A DNA stretch of 64,000 nt from SAR86 cluster bacterium. GTDB lineage: Bacteria; Pseudomonadota; Gammaproteobacteria; Magnimaribacterales; Magnimaribacteraceae. Below are positions 35,240 to 44,711 of this stretch, one piece after another (position 1 is the stretch's first letter; each line of letters starts with the position of its first letter). The stretch is from NCBI GenBank assembly GCA_023703575.1, contig CP097969.1:1459517-1523516 (forward strand), written 5' to 3'. The translations under genes and the position numbers were made by a program. The notes beneath the pieces were generated by a model. That model saw nothing but the letters and a program-made list of their open reading frames with translations. It did not search any database and was not told the DNA's origin.

Positions 35240-36130
35240 GTGGGGAATATAAAGCACGTAACAACCGTCACTCCGGTAGAAGAAATATTAAATATTTTAG
35301 ATGAGGATGCGGGTGTTATTATTGATGACTTTCTTGAATCAGCAGACTTAGCTCAAATTAAAAAAGATCTTCGACCCTTCCTGAATGTTACTAACAATGG
35401 CCAAGATGAATTCACTGGTTTCGAGACTAAAAGAGTTGGTGCTCTATTGGCCAGATCAGAAACATGTCAAAATTTAGCGCTGGATCCATTAATTAATAAA
35501 CTAGCAGACGGGTTTTTGGGACCTCACTGCGAAAATTATCAACTGCATTTCTCTTCTGCTATTCAAATTGGACCGGGAGAATCAAGTCAAATTCTTCACA
35601 GAGATCGGGGAGTTTGGGGAGGGTATATTCCAAGAAAGATTGAAACACAATTCAGTACCGTCTGGGCAATTAATGATTTCACTAAAGAAAATGGAGCAAC
35701 ACAAGTAGTTCCTGGATCGCATAAATGGGATAAAAATAGACAACCACAGATTGAAGAAATTGCTTATGCAGAAATGAAAGCAGGATCTGTATTTATCTAT
35801 ACTGGATCGGTATTACATGGTGGTGGAACTAACACAACTGAGGAAACTAGATTAGGAATTTTCTTGCACTATGCACCTAGCTGGTTAAGGCAGCAAGAGA
35901 ATCAATATCTCTCATATCCTCCAGAAGTCGCTAAAAAATTTACTTCTGAACTTCGTTCTTTGATTGGCTACTCAAAGGGGGGGTATGTTCTTGGATTCTT
36001 TACGGATCCAAATGACAAAGAAGGCAAATTGGAGTCAGTATCTCCTGAAAAGTTATTTGGTGATTCAAAAGATAAATATGCAACTTTAGCCACACCTGAA
36101 AAGCTAGTAAAAGAATCTTCAAGAAAATAA
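35240..36130 (+). CDS. Phytanoyl-CoA dioxygenase (PhyH) family protein
   Basis: A 296-aa Fe(II)/2-oxoglutarate oxygenase. The metal facial triad is the HRD in ILHRDRGVWGG and the distal His in GSVLHGGGTN; an Arg follows in ETRLGIFLHY for 2-oxoglutarate. VVPGSHKWD is typical of the family. The start is GTG at 35240 without a clear ribosome-binding site. The substrate is unknown: bacterial PhyH proteins hydroxylate varied lipids or small molecules. Confidence 0.88.
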   Translation: MGNIKHVTTVTPVEEILNILDEDAGVIIDDFLESADLAQIKKDLRPFLNVTNNGQDEFTGFETKRVGALLARSETCQNLALDPLINKLADGFLGPHCENYQLHFSSAIQIGPGESSQILHRDRGVWGGYIPRKIETQFSTVWAINDFTKENGATQVVPGSHKWDKNRQPQIEEIAYAEMKAGSVFIYTGSVLHGGGTNTTEETRLGIFLHYAPSWLRQQENQYLSYPPEVAKKFTSELRSLIGYSKGGYVLGFFTDPNDKEGKLESVSPEKLFGDSKDKYATLATPEKLVKESSRK

Positions 36131-36142
36131 GCTAAAGGATTA

Positions 36143-37504
36143 GTGGATAACAGAACCCAAGAGTTTCTTACAAAACCGATCGTGCCATTGCTGATAAGAA
36201 TGTCAGCTCCAAATACCTTAGCTTTTTTTATCCAATCAATAGTTGTACTTACAGAAGTCTGGTTTATTAGTAAGTTGGGAACAAAGTCACTTGCTGCAGT
36301 AGCGCTTGCTTTTCCATTATTGATGCTAACACAAACTATGTCCGGTGGCGCACTCGGAGGGGCTATCAGCTCAGCTATAGCTCGAAGTATGGGGGCTAAT
36401 GATATAGATCGCGCAGAAAAATTAATTTGGCATTCAATAGTTATCTCGATTTCTGGAGCATTTACCTTTTTAATTTTATTTTTATTATTTGGGAAAGGTC
36501 TTCTTTATTTACTGGGAGGTAGAGGAGAAATTCTTGAAGAATCCTATTTGTATTGCTCAGTTCTCTTCTTCGGAGGAATACTTATATGGTTATCAGGAAG
36601 TTTAAGTGCCGTCTTAAGAGGAATGGGAAATATGCGCTTTCCTGCAACACTCATGATCATTGCTTCTCTTCTACAAGTTCTTCTCTCTGGAGGATTTATT
36701 TTGGGGTGGTATGGATTTCCTAAACTAGGAGTCGCTGGTGCCGCTATCGCTGCCTTGATCAGCAGTATGATTATGGTATCGATAATTGTCATGAAGCTAT
36801 TATCTACCTCAGTTCCGGCGATGCTGAAACGAGAAAAATTAATTTTGAGCAAACCGCTATTCTCTAATATCTTTGAGGTAGCTATTCCAGCATCGGCCTC
36901 TCCACTTCTAACTGTAGGCACAATATTAGTGTTGACCGGTTTAGTTGGAACCTTCGGAACAGAAGCTCTTGCAGGATATGGCATTGGTTCGAGGGTAGAA
37001 TTTCTTATGATTCCTCTTATTTTTGGGATTGGCACGGCCATGACATCTATTGTGGGTGCGAATATAGGCGCTAATAACATAGTGAGAGCAGAGAGAGTTG
37101 GTAATTATGGTGGATCAATGGCGGGTTTAGTTTCAGTGCTTATAGGCTTTTCTTTGGCCTTTTTTCCTGACTTGTGGATCCATTATTTTACTGATGACCC
37201 AAAAGCTTACGAAGTCACAAAAAAATATATTCAAATTGTCGGCCCTTTTTATGCCTTTCAAGGGATAGGTCTTTCTCTATATTTTGCTTCTCAAGGCGCT
37301 AACGCAATGTTTTGGCCGACAGTGGCGACGATTGCAAGATTTTTGATAGCAGGCTTAGGAGGAAGTATTTCAATTTATATCTTAGGATTTGGTATAGAGT
37401 CGATTTTCCTATCCTCTTCGATAGCAATGATGATTTTCGGCACTATGATTTTTGTCTCACTAAAAAGAGGAGCATGGAGAAAGCATGGCCCTAAATATTC
37501 TTAA
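36143..37504 (+). CDS. MATE family efflux transporter
   Basis: A 453-aa protein with ~12 membrane helices in two repeated halves. The N-terminal part reads PIVPLLIRMSAPNTLAFF, and the second half starts EVAIPASASPLL. It is of the NorM/DinF type, exporting organic cations with Na+ or H+. GTG start at 36143 behind AAGGA. It overlaps the convergent PhyH gene by 14 nt at its 3' end. Confidence 0.9.
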   Translation: MDNRTQEFLTKPIVPLLIRMSAPNTLAFFIQSIVVLTEVWFISKLGTKSLAAVALAFPLLMLTQTMSGGALGGAISSAIARSMGANDIDRAEKLIWHSIVISISGAFTFLILFLLFGKGLLYLLGGRGEILEESYLYCSVLFFGGILIWLSGSLSAVLRGMGNMRFPATLMIIASLLQVLLSGGFILGWYGFPKLGVAGAAIAALISSMIMVSIIVMKLLSTSVPAMLKREKLILSKPLFSNIFEVAIPASASPLLTVGTILVLTGLVGTFGTEALAGYGIGSRVEFLMIPLIFGIGTAMTSIVGANIGANNIVRAERVGNYGGSMAGLVSVLIGFSLAFFPDLWIHYFTDDPKAYEVTKKYIQIVGPFYAFQGIGLSLYFASQGANAMFWPTVATIARFLIAGLGGSISIYILGFGIESIFLSSSIAMMIFGTMIFVSLKRGAWRKHGPKYS

Positions 37505-38267
37505 CTTCGCCAGATTTGAGCATGGCTCTATTTTTTGGTTGATAGGTCACGATATACGCCCTCCTCTCTTGATTAGATTGATTAGGCTTCGAGCCGTGAA
37601 CTATATGTTGATTAAAAAAGATTAGAGATCCCGCTGAGGCTATTAAATCAACTGCATCATCGATATCGAATGTATCTTGGTCCGTAAAAAACCCTCCTAA
37701 TTGAGAATTATCAAATGTTCCAGGTAAACAACCTTTCTTATGACTACCTTTAATAACACTGAAACATCCATTTGATTCGTTAGCATCATCTAAACAGACA
37801 TAAACATTAGGCAAAGTATCGACATCTTCACTATCATGAATCCAGTATGGTGAATCTTGATGCCAGCCAAACCCTGACCCAATTTTTGGTCTCTTAAGGT
37901 TCAGCTTATCCGTCCATAAACTAACTTCATCTAGAGACAAGATAGATCTTATTGGATCAGTTAATTTTCTATCTGCAATAATCTTTTCAAGATCTGAATT
38001 GAGAGAATGAGCTGGTTCGATAACTTTTAAGAAATTTTCATGAGGCTCTGGTTCAAATTGAAGAGTCAAGTAATCAATATCAACAAATCTCTTTGCATCT
38101 AAGAAATACTCTTTGCCCTCTCCGGCTATTGAGTGAGCTTTAGAAACAGTAGTCTCAAAGAAATTCCTGAAAATATCTATTTCAGTTGAAGAAAACTGAT
38201 TTTCTCTAAGGATATAACCATCATTCTTATATTGAAGTTTCTCGTGATCTGATAGGAAATACGACAC
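37491..38267 (-). CDS. Second phytanoyl-CoA dioxygenase (PhyH) family protein
   Basis: A 258-aa Fe(II)/2OG oxygenase, clearly different in sequence from the one at 35240. The HxD pair is in GWHQDSPYWI, the distal His in IVHGSKPNQS, and the Arg follows in QERRAYIV. CFSVIKGSHKKG is the usual 'PGSH'-like segment. A MAPEG gene lies 6 nt upstream in the same direction. Substrate unknown. Confidence 0.88.
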   Translation of the reverse strand: MSYFLSDHEKLQYKNDGYILRENQFSSTEIDIFRNFFETTVSKAHSIAGEGKEYFLDAKRFVDIDYLTLQFEPEPHENFLKVIEPAHSLNSDLEKIIADRKLTDPIRSILSLDEVSLWTDKLNLKRPKIGSGFGWHQDSPYWIHDSEDVDTLPNVYVCLDDANESNGCFSVIKGSHKKGCLPGTFDNSQLGGFFTDQDTFDIDDAVDLIASAGSLIFFNQHIVHGSKPNQSNQERRAYIVTYQPKNRAMLKSGEVKNI

Positions 38268-38273
38268 CTCGTT

Positions 38274-38636
38274 TCAAATCAACGCTATAGCCATCATTAC
38301 CAGACAAACAATAGAGACTCCCCAAACAAGTGTTCTAAGATACAAAATACCAAACATATAAGTGAAGTAATAAAGCACCCTTGAGCCTAGCCAAAACATC
38401 GCTAGATTATAATTATCAATTTCCAAAACTATAGACAGAATGGCTAGTGCTAAAAATGCAGGTAAACTCTCTAAGATATTAGACCCTGCTCTTCTGGTTC
38501 GACCAACAACTGGGGCCTCTTCAACAGAACCTTCTCTATTTGAGATGAGAAAATCTAAGTTTTTGCTATTCAGTACTGCTGGAGTTAAAAGTTGAATTAA
38601 GGTTAGTAATAAAGAGAGAATAATTAATGTGATCAT
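38274..38636 (-). CDS. MAPEG family membrane protein
   Basis: A 120-aa protein with four membrane helices. The cytoplasmic loop RRAGSNILESLPAFLALAIL and the late ARVL-like SRVLYYFTYMFG match the MAPEG superfamily (microsomal GST/leukotriene synthase fold). It may be glutathione-linked or have lost catalysis. It is upstream of the minus-strand PhyH, probably co-transcribed. Confidence 0.8.
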   Translation of the reverse strand: MITLIILSLLLTLIQLLTPAVLNSKNLDFLISNREGSVEEAPVVGRTRRAGSNILESLPAFLALAILSIVLEIDNYNLAMFWLGSRVLYYFTYMFGILYLRTLVWGVSIVCLVMMAIALI

Positions 38637-38712
38637 TGCAAATTTCCTGTGTTAATCTCCTGGAGAGATTAAACTAGATTCAGCTGATTTCAAAACATAA
38701 TTTAGAGGTTAC

Positions 38713-39381
38713 ATGAGATTTCTGAGAAGAATTTTCACCATCAAAGAAGTGCCGTCTGTGAGTTGGAGTTCTGACTTTCCACTCAATACTAAGCCGAGAT
38801 CTTATACAGTCATTATGTTGATTACTGGACTATTTTTCTTTGGTTTGGGTGAGGCAATTATCATAAGAAGCGGATCTGGCGTAAGTCCTTGGACTGTTTT
38901 GGCACAAGGTATTTCGACAAAGACTGATCTTTCTGTGGGTACAACAACTTTCCTAATAAGTATTACAATCCTTATCTTCTGGTTACCTCTTAAGCAAGTT
39001 CCTGGAATTGGAACGATTCTTAATGCAATTATTATTGCTTCTACTATAGACTTAACCTTGCCTTATCTGCCCCAACCAAATGATACTTACTTAAAGCTAT
39101 TACAAGCATGCATGGGGATATTTGTTGTAGGTTTGGGAAGTGGAATCTACCTGATCAGTAATCTTGGACCCGGACCGAGAGATGGCTTGATGATAGGGCT
39201 ACAAAAGCAGACTGGTACTTCAATACCGCTAATAAGAACCATTTTAGAATTGTCGGCTGTAATTTCGGGATGGTTCCTTGGCGGAGTTGTAGGCATTGGG
39301 ACGGTTCTATTTGTTTTTGGTATTGGCCCTTGTGTAGGGATAGGACTCACACTTGTAGAAAAGATTTCAAAGAAACCTTAA
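38713..39381 (+). CDS. YczE/YitT-like membrane protein
   Basis: A 222-aa protein with about five membrane helices. GLGEAIIIRSGSGVSPWTVLAQGIS and the later repeat ISNLGPGPRDGLMIGLQ, related to each other, are the hallmark of YczE-type proteins. Function unknown. AGAGG precedes the ATG. It is followed by a DUF1295 protein after 63 nt. Confidence 0.8.
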   Translation: MRFLRRIFTIKEVPSVSWSSDFPLNTKPRSYTVIMLITGLFFFGLGEAIIIRSGSGVSPWTVLAQGISTKTDLSVGTTTFLISITILIFWLPLKQVPGIGTILNAIIIASTIDLTLPYLPQPNDTYLKLLQACMGIFVVGLGSGIYLISNLGPGPRDGLMIGLQKQTGTSIPLIRTILELSAVISGWFLGGVVGIGTVLFVFGIGPCVGIGLTLVEKISKKP

Positions 39382-39444
39382 ATTAAAGACTTGAAAAGAA
39401 GGTTATTGTTCCTTCTAATGACCTAATAACTAATAGAGATACAC

Positions 39445-40314
39445 ATGAAAAGAACTGTAACCATACCAGCAACATTTATAAGTATAGCCTTAGGAGTCAT
39501 TATTGCTCTAGCGGGCAGTCAAGGGTCAGAGCTCTACAACGGAGTAGCACTATTTGCTATATGTGCAAGTGTTAGCTATTTGCTGCACTGGATAATATTC
39601 ATACCCTCTTATATTTATCAAACAGAACATTATTTTGATCTAACAGGTTCAATTTCTTATCTTAGTGCTATAGGTTTGGGTTTTTATCTCAATCCATCTA
39701 TGGACCCTAGGGACTTACTCATTGGTGTTTTGATAGTGATTTGGGCTGTAAGACTTGGGACATTTCTTTTCTCAAGAGTTAAACAAGATGGGAAAGATGG
39801 AAGATTCACAATCATGAAAACTCAATTCCATTGGTACATCATGACTTGGACTTTGGGAGGTCTATGGGTCTTTCTAACAATGGCAGCAGGATTAGCTGCA
39901 ATTACATCTAATGTAAATATTCCTCTTGGAGTCATGGCTTATCTGGGATTAGCTTTATGGATTCTAGGCTTTTCGATTGAGGTTATTGCTGATAAGCAAA
40001 AAAGGGATTTCAAGAAACAACAAAATAAAGAAAAAGAATATATAACTTCTGGTCTTTGGGCCTGGTCTAGACATCCCAACTATTTTGGAGAAATCACCTT
40101 ATGGGCAGGACTGACTTTAATAGCACTTCCAGTATTGAGCGGGTGGCAGTTAGTCACCCTCATCTCTCCAATTTTTGTCTATGTTCTCTTAACAAGAATA
40201 AGCGGCATTCCGATGCTTGAAAATAGAGGAATGAAAAAATGGGGCTCTGATCCAGAATATATCGACTATTTGGAAAGGACGCCTTCATTGCTTCTAAAAA
40301 AACCCAATAAATAG
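39445..40314 (+). CDS. DUF1295 (steroid 5-alpha-reductase-like) membrane protein
   Basis: A 289-aa integral-membrane protein. The conserved C-terminal part has LGFSIEVIADKQKRDFKKQ, then SGLWAWSRHPNYFGEITLW (His-Pro-Asn-Tyr-x-Gly-Glu), and ends EYIDYLERTP. The family resembles isoprenylcysteine methyltransferases and steroid reductases; its reaction in bacteria is not established. A divergent relative sits at 61386 in this window. Confidence 0.85.
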   Translation: MKRTVTIPATFISIALGVIIALAGSQGSELYNGVALFAICASVSYLLHWIIFIPSYIYQTEHYFDLTGSISYLSAIGLGFYLNPSMDPRDLLIGVLIVIWAVRLGTFLFSRVKQDGKDGRFTIMKTQFHWYIMTWTLGGLWVFLTMAAGLAAITSNVNIPLGVMAYLGLALWILGFSIEVIADKQKRDFKKQQNKEKEYITSGLWAWSRHPNYFGEITLWAGLTLIALPVLSGWQLVTLISPIFVYVLLTRISGIPMLENRGMKKWGSDPEYIDYLERTPSLLLKKPNK

Positions 40315-40327
40315 TTTATTTCTCACA

Positions 40328-41386
40328 TTGAAGCCCACCGATCTTTATTCCAACTTGATTGCAGATGGGCAACTAAGCTTTGATAAAGAGCAAAAAACTC
40401 TCCTTAACAAGCTAGATAAATTAAATGGGGCTCTAATAAAGCGCTCTAAGTCTTGGTTTAAACGTAAAAGTATAAAAGGGTTATACATCAGAGGAGAAGT
40501 CGGAAGAGGCAAAACTCAAATGATGGATATCTTCTTTGAAACTTTAGATTTGAAAAAGAAGAAAAGAATTCATTTCCATAGGTTTATGAAATTACTGCAT
40601 GAAGATCTAGATGAGCTTTCAGGAAAGAAAGACCCACTTAAGATTGCAGCCGACAATATATCTAAAGATACTGAAGTGTTATGTTTTGATGAGTTTTATG
40701 TTGAGGATATTGGTGATGCTATGCTTCTTGGTAGATTCATTAACGAACTATTTGAAAAAAAAGTAACTCTAGTTACTACTTCTAATACTCATCCCGATAA
40801 TCTTTATAAAGATGGTCTTCACAGAAGTAGATTCCTGCCTGCAATTGAATCAATCAAGAAAAATTGTGAGATTTACGAATTAGACTCTGCGCAAGATTAT
40901 CGTCTTAGAACTCTAGAACAACTAGAAATATTTGTCATTGGGAAAAAAGAGGAAGGGGCAAGTGAACTTGAATCAAATTTTTCAGAACTTACAAATGATG
41001 ACTATCTTGAAGGAGAAAATATTGAAGTTCTTGGAAGAAAGATTAAGACAATAAAGCTTTCACAAGGTTCCGTTTGGTTATCTTTCAGCGAGATTTGCGA
41101 AGGTCCCAGAAGTGCTAAGGATTACATTGAAATTTGCAGTGAATTTCATACTCTCTTTGTATCTGATGTTCCGGTCTTTCAATCATCTAATGATGATTCA
41201 GCACGAAGGTTTATCGCTTTAGTAGACGAATGTTACGAGAGAAATGTAAACCTAATCCTTTCTATGAAGACGGGATTAAGTGAATTGTATGCAGGAGAAA
41301 GGTTATCTGAACCTTTCAAGAGAACTATTAGTCGTCTTGAAGAAATGAGGTCAAGAGAGTATCTCTCGAGACCTCACATCATGTAA
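40328..41386 (+). CDS. zapE: Cell division ATPase ZapE (AFG1-like)
   Basis: A 352-aa P-loop ATPase beginning with TTG at 40328. Walker A is GEVGRGKTQMMD, Walker B is LCFDEFYVEDI, then TSNTHPDNLYKDGLHRSRFLP and the C-terminal YERNVNLILSM. E. coli ZapE binds FtsZ at late constriction; the mitochondrial AFG1 relatives help protein quality control. Its stop abuts the ABM gene on the other strand. Confidence 0.9.
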   Translation: MKPTDLYSNLIADGQLSFDKEQKTLLNKLDKLNGALIKRSKSWFKRKSIKGLYIRGEVGRGKTQMMDIFFETLDLKKKKRIHFHRFMKLLHEDLDELSGKKDPLKIAADNISKDTEVLCFDEFYVEDIGDAMLLGRFINELFEKKVTLVTTSNTHPDNLYKDGLHRSRFLPAIESIKKNCEIYELDSAQDYRLRTLEQLEIFVIGKKEEGASELESNFSELTNDDYLEGENIEVLGRKIKTIKLSQGSVWLSFSEICEGPRSAKDYIEICSEFHTLFVSDVPVFQSSNDDSARRFIALVDECYERNVNLILSMKTGLSELYAGERLSEPFKRTISRLEEMRSREYLSRPHIM

Positions 41387-41668
41387 TTAGACTGATTGAA
41401 GCATTTTTATTTCAGGCGCCCCTGCCATGAATGCACCCATTTTTGCACCAAGCTCTCTGAAATAATCAGTTTTCCCGTGAGCATCTTGTGCCTCTTGGTC
41501 TTTATATCTTTCAAGAAAAACATAAGTTGTGTCATCTTCTTTATATAAATCGTAATAGACCACACCATCTTCATTTGCATTCACTTTCTCAACCAATTGA
41601 GATGCTACGGCTTCGAAATCTGCTCCAGAACCTTCTTTAATTTTTAAAGTAGCAACTACTCCTATCAT
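41387..41668 (-). CDS. Antibiotic biosynthesis monooxygenase (YgiN-like) protein
   Basis: A 93-aa single ABM domain: VVATLKIKEGSGADFEAV, then GVVYYDLYKEDDTTYVFLERYKD and YFRELGAKMGAFM. Such small dimeric proteins are often quinol monooxygenases or heme-/aldehyde-handling proteins. No signal peptide. The ribosome-binding site GGGAG lies upstream on the minus strand. Confidence 0.88.
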   Translation of the reverse strand: MIGVVATLKIKEGSGADFEAVASQLVEKVNANEDGVVYYDLYKEDDTTYVFLERYKDQEAQDAHGKTDYFRELGAKMGAFMAGAPEIKMLQSV

Positions 41669-41743
41669 TTTTTTCTCCCTTATTTATAAATTAAATGTAG
41701 ACTTTAGATAGTTTCAAAGAAATAATCGAGAACTTTTTTTAGC

Positions 41744-42955
41744 ATGGAAAACTTACTTATTATTGGAGCGGGACAATCCGCTATCCAATGCATTTCGACT
41801 TTAAAGAAAGAAGGTTACTCTGGCTCAATCACTTTAGTTGGAGAAGAGGAACACCTTCCATATCAAAGACCGCCTTTGTCGAAAGGGTTTCTAGAAGATA
41901 GTCTCAACAAAGAAAGACTATATTTTAAGAAACTTGAATTTTTTAAAGAAAATAAAGTTCAACTCTATCTTGGGTTATCTGCTGAAAAATTGGAAATCAA
42001 TAATCAAAAAGTTTACCTCTCAGATAATTCAGTGCTTGAATTTGATAAATTAGTTTTTGCTACTGGCAGTAGAGTTAGATATCTAGATTTTCCGGGCAGT
42101 GAGCTTAAATCAATATTCTATTTGAGAGATCTAGATGATGCCGAGGCAATAAAAAAAGATTTAGAAACTAGTGAAAATTTAGTAATCATAGGTGCTGGTT
42201 ATATCGGACTTGAAGCTGCAGCAATCGTGGCAAAAAAGAATAAAAAAGTCACTATTATTGAAATGGCTGATCGAGTGATGAATCGAACAGTTGACCCTCA
42301 GATATCTGAATATTATTTAAATCTGCATAAAAGTTATGGGGTTAAATTCCATTTCAATACCAGCTTAGAAACTATTAATGAAGTATCTGATTCGTTGGAG
42401 GTAGTTTGCTCTGATGGTACTGAAGTGAAAGCAGATTCTGTACTTATTGGTGCTGGCGTTGTTCCTAATATAGAGCTTGCAGAAGAAGCTGGTATCAATT
42501 GTGACAATGGAATAATCGTAAATGAATTTGGTCAAACTAACTTTAAAAATATATATGCTTGTGGAGATTGCACAAATCATCCTAATAAAATTTTAAATAA
42601 GAATCTTAGATTAGAGTCAGTTCATAATGCTATGGAGCAAGCAAAAACTGTAGCCTCCTCTTTGATGAATAATCCGATGGAATATAATCAAGTGCCTTGG
42701 TTTTGGTCAGATCAATATGATCACAAGCTTCAGATTGTTGGACTTTCTGGCGATCATGACGTGGTTACCATGAGGGGTAACACTAATGATGCCAAATTCA
42801 TGCTTTTTTATACTAAAGATGAGGAATTAATAGCTGTTGACGCAATAAATAATCCAAAAGAGTTCTTAATTAGTAGAAAGCTTGTAGCAAATAAAGTTAA
42901 AATAAAACCCAAGGTAATTTCCGATCTAAATACAAACTTAAACGATTTAATTTGA
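41744..42955 (+). CDS. FAD-dependent ferredoxin/rubredoxin reductase
   Basis: A 403-aa two-dinucleotide-fold enzyme of the BphA4/putidaredoxin reductase type. FAD site LLIIGAGQSAIQC at the N-terminus, PYQRPPLSK, NADH site VIIGAGYIGLEAAA, FAD motif YACGDCTNHP, and the C-terminal reductase domain with VPWFWSDQYDHKLQIVG. It passes electrons from NAD(P)H to a small Fe-S or rubredoxin partner. The rubredoxin at 18208 is a candidate, but they are not linked. Confidence 0.9.
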   Translation: MENLLIIGAGQSAIQCISTLKKEGYSGSITLVGEEEHLPYQRPPLSKGFLEDSLNKERLYFKKLEFFKENKVQLYLGLSAEKLEINNQKVYLSDNSVLEFDKLVFATGSRVRYLDFPGSELKSIFYLRDLDDAEAIKKDLETSENLVIIGAGYIGLEAAAIVAKKNKKVTIIEMADRVMNRTVDPQISEYYLNLHKSYGVKFHFNTSLETINEVSDSLEVVCSDGTEVKADSVLIGAGVVPNIELAEEAGINCDNGIIVNEFGQTNFKNIYACGDCTNHPNKILNKNLRLESVHNAMEQAKTVASSLMNNPMEYNQVPWFWSDQYDHKLQIVGLSGDHDVVTMRGNTNDAKFMLFYTKDEELIAVDAINNPKEFLISRKLVANKVKIKPKVISDLNTNLNDLI

Positions 42956-43287
42956 TGAAAAAAACTATCGAGACCGAATACGCGCTTGGACAAGTTGTTA
43001 AGCATAAATACCTCGACTTTAGAGGAGTGATTTATGATGTCGATCCTGAATTCAATAATACTGAAGAATGGTATCAATCAATTCCAGTTGCCATAAGACC
43101 TAAAAAAGATCAGCCTTTTTATCACGTATTTGCTGAGAATGATCAAGTATTTTATTCTGCGTATGTCTCTCAGCAGAATCTATTAGTTGATGATAGTCGT
43201 ATTCCAGTAGAACATCCTGATGTTCCAATTTTCTTTGGGGGCTTTGATGGAAAGTCTTACGAGATACTGGAAAATAGTAAAAACTAG
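42955..43287 (+). CDS. hspQ: Heat shock protein HspQ
   Basis: A 110-aa hemimethylated-DNA-binding/HspQ family protein. YALGQVVKHKYLDFRGVIYDVDPEF and the YHVFAENDQVFYSAYVSQQNL segment are diagnostic. In enterics it modulates Lon proteolysis. The ATG overlaps the reductase stop (TTGATG). It ends 4 nt before the convergent aminotransferase. Confidence 0.9.
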   Translation: MKKTIETEYALGQVVKHKYLDFRGVIYDVDPEFNNTEEWYQSIPVAIRPKKDQPFYHVFAENDQVFYSAYVSQQNLLVDDSRIPVEHPDVPIFFGGFDGKSYEILENSKN

Positions 43288-43291
43288 ACTT

Positions 43292-44488
43292 TTACTGGGC
43301 CTGTTCATAGGCCAAACCTATACAACATAAGAAAACATCCATAGCAGTATCTAGCTCATCTAAAGAACAGGCTGTGGGAGCTATTCTGATAAATCTGTCT
43401 TCTTCGTCTATGCCATAAGGATGAGTAGCTCCAGCTGGAGTTAGTTTCAACCCAAGCTCTGAAGCCAAGTTAATTATTTTTTTTGCTAAGCCTTTGTTAG
43501 CTTCGAAAAGTAAAAAATAGCCTCCTTTAGGTCTTGTCCATTTCCCAAATTTTTGTGACTCTAATTTATTGATAACAAGATCAAACTTAGGCTTGATTAT
43601 GTCAGCATGTCTTTTCATATGATCCTTTAAATCAACTTGATTAAAAAATCTTACATGCCTCGCTTGATTTAATTTATCAGGACCTATCATTAAGGAAGAA
43701 TAGAATGGTAGAAAAATATTCTGATTATTAAGCGACATAGCAATGAATGCTATTCCAGCACCAGCAAAAGTGATCTTAGAACTAGAACCAAACTGGACAA
43801 CCACATCTTCGCAGCCTTTGGTTTTAGCCATAGCAAATATGTCATCAAAAGATGGGTCACCGTACAGATCATGAACAGCGTAAGCATTATCCCAGAATAT
43901 CAGTGTTTTATTTTTTGTTTTGCTAAAGATTTCAAGTAAACCATCTATTGTCTGATGACTGTAAATTTCTCCAGTTGGGTTTGAGTATTTTGGTACACAC
44001 CACATCCCTCTAATAGAATCATCTGAATCAATTAATCTTTTAACTTCCTCTAAATCAGGTCCAGTACCTGTCAAAGAAACTGGGATCATATTAATACCGA
44101 ATTTTTCGCAGAGATTAAAATGTCTATCATAACCAGGGACGGGACATAATACTGATACTCTTTTCTTGCTATTCCAAGGGCCCTCTCCAATGCCCTCTAC
44201 AAATAGAAAAGACATAAATTGAGACATTAAAGATAGGCTGCTATTGCCTCCAGCCCATACATATTCTTTGGAACATCCTAAAATCTCTGCTCCTAACTCA
44301 CGACAAGAATCTAAGCCTTTAATTTCGCCATAATTTCTTATATCGACACCATCATATAAAAAGTCATTTTCGGAGAAACTCATCAATCCATTTGATAAAT
44401 CAAGCTGATCTGATGATGGTTTGCCCCGAGTAAGATCTAGTGAAAGTTCCTTAGATTTGAGCTCTTCAAACTTTGAAAGATAGTCCAT
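43292..44488 (-). CDS. Aspartate aminotransferase-like PLP enzyme (Rv3722c/PF12897 type)
   Basis: A 398-aa fold-type I aminotransferase. LSLDLTRGKPSSDQLDLSN at ~residue 16 and NYGEIKGLDSCREL are specific for the family of the mycobacterial aspartate aminotransferase Rv3722c. VPGYDRHFNLCEKFG, PKYSNPTGEIY and the PLP-lysine in GSSSKITFAG are visible. It probably supplies aspartate/glutamate. It faces away from gcvT across a 223-nt gap. Confidence 0.88.
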   Translation of the reverse strand: MDYLSKFEELKSKELSLDLTRGKPSSDQLDLSNGLMSFSENDFLYDGVDIRNYGEIKGLDSCRELGAEILGCSKEYVWAGGNSSLSLMSQFMSFLFVEGIGEGPWNSKKRVSVLCPVPGYDRHFNLCEKFGINMIPVSLTGTGPDLEEVKRLIDSDDSIRGMWCVPKYSNPTGEIYSHQTIDGLLEIFSKTKNKTLIFWDNAYAVHDLYGDPSFDDIFAMAKTKGCEDVVVQFGSSSKITFAGAGIAFIAMSLNNQNIFLPFYSSLMIGPDKLNQARHVRFFNQVDLKDHMKRHADIIKPKFDLVINKLESQKFGKWTRPKGGYFLLFEANKGLAKKIINLASELGLKLTPAGATHPYGIDEEDRFIRIAPTACSLDELDTAMDVFLCCIGLAYEQAQ

Positions 44489-44626
44489 TTATTTGAGTTG
44501 GATTTAAAAAAAATGAGATTTTAACATTGGCTTTAGTCGATAGATATATAAAAGACGTATGATCAAATTTCATACAATCACTTCTTAAGCTGATAATAAT
44601 TGACTATCAAGAATCCGTTAACAAAC

Positions 44627-44635
44627 TTATCCACA
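44627..44635 (+). promoter_or_regulatory. Single consensus DnaA box
   Basis: TTATCCACA is an exact DnaA-box match in the 223-nt gap between the aminotransferase and gcvT. It is one isolated copy. It could regulate gcvT or be chance in AT-rich DNA; no origin is implied. The remainder of this gap shows no recognised riboswitch. Confidence 0.25.
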
Positions 44636-44711
44636 TAAATGGGGGATAAAGATCATATTCCGTGAGACATATTTTAGAGGAAATAGTACAATCTACGTTC
44701 AGCAAAGACCC

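Noticed and set aside
36544-37080. 178-codon minus-strand frame inside the MATE gene
   Set aside because: No domain, and the plus-strand MATE frame is intact and conserved across it.
38005-38015. TGGTTCGAT match to the tRNA-Phe T-loop as an attachment-site copy
   Set aside because: Only nine bases match and it lies inside the PhyH coding region; no longer match to the tRNA 3' end was found.
44489-44711. Glycine riboswitch before gcvT, or a replication origin around the DnaA box
   Set aside because: No tandem glycine-aptamer motifs were seen, and there is only one DnaA box with no DnaA-box cluster or neighbouring dnaA/gidA genes.
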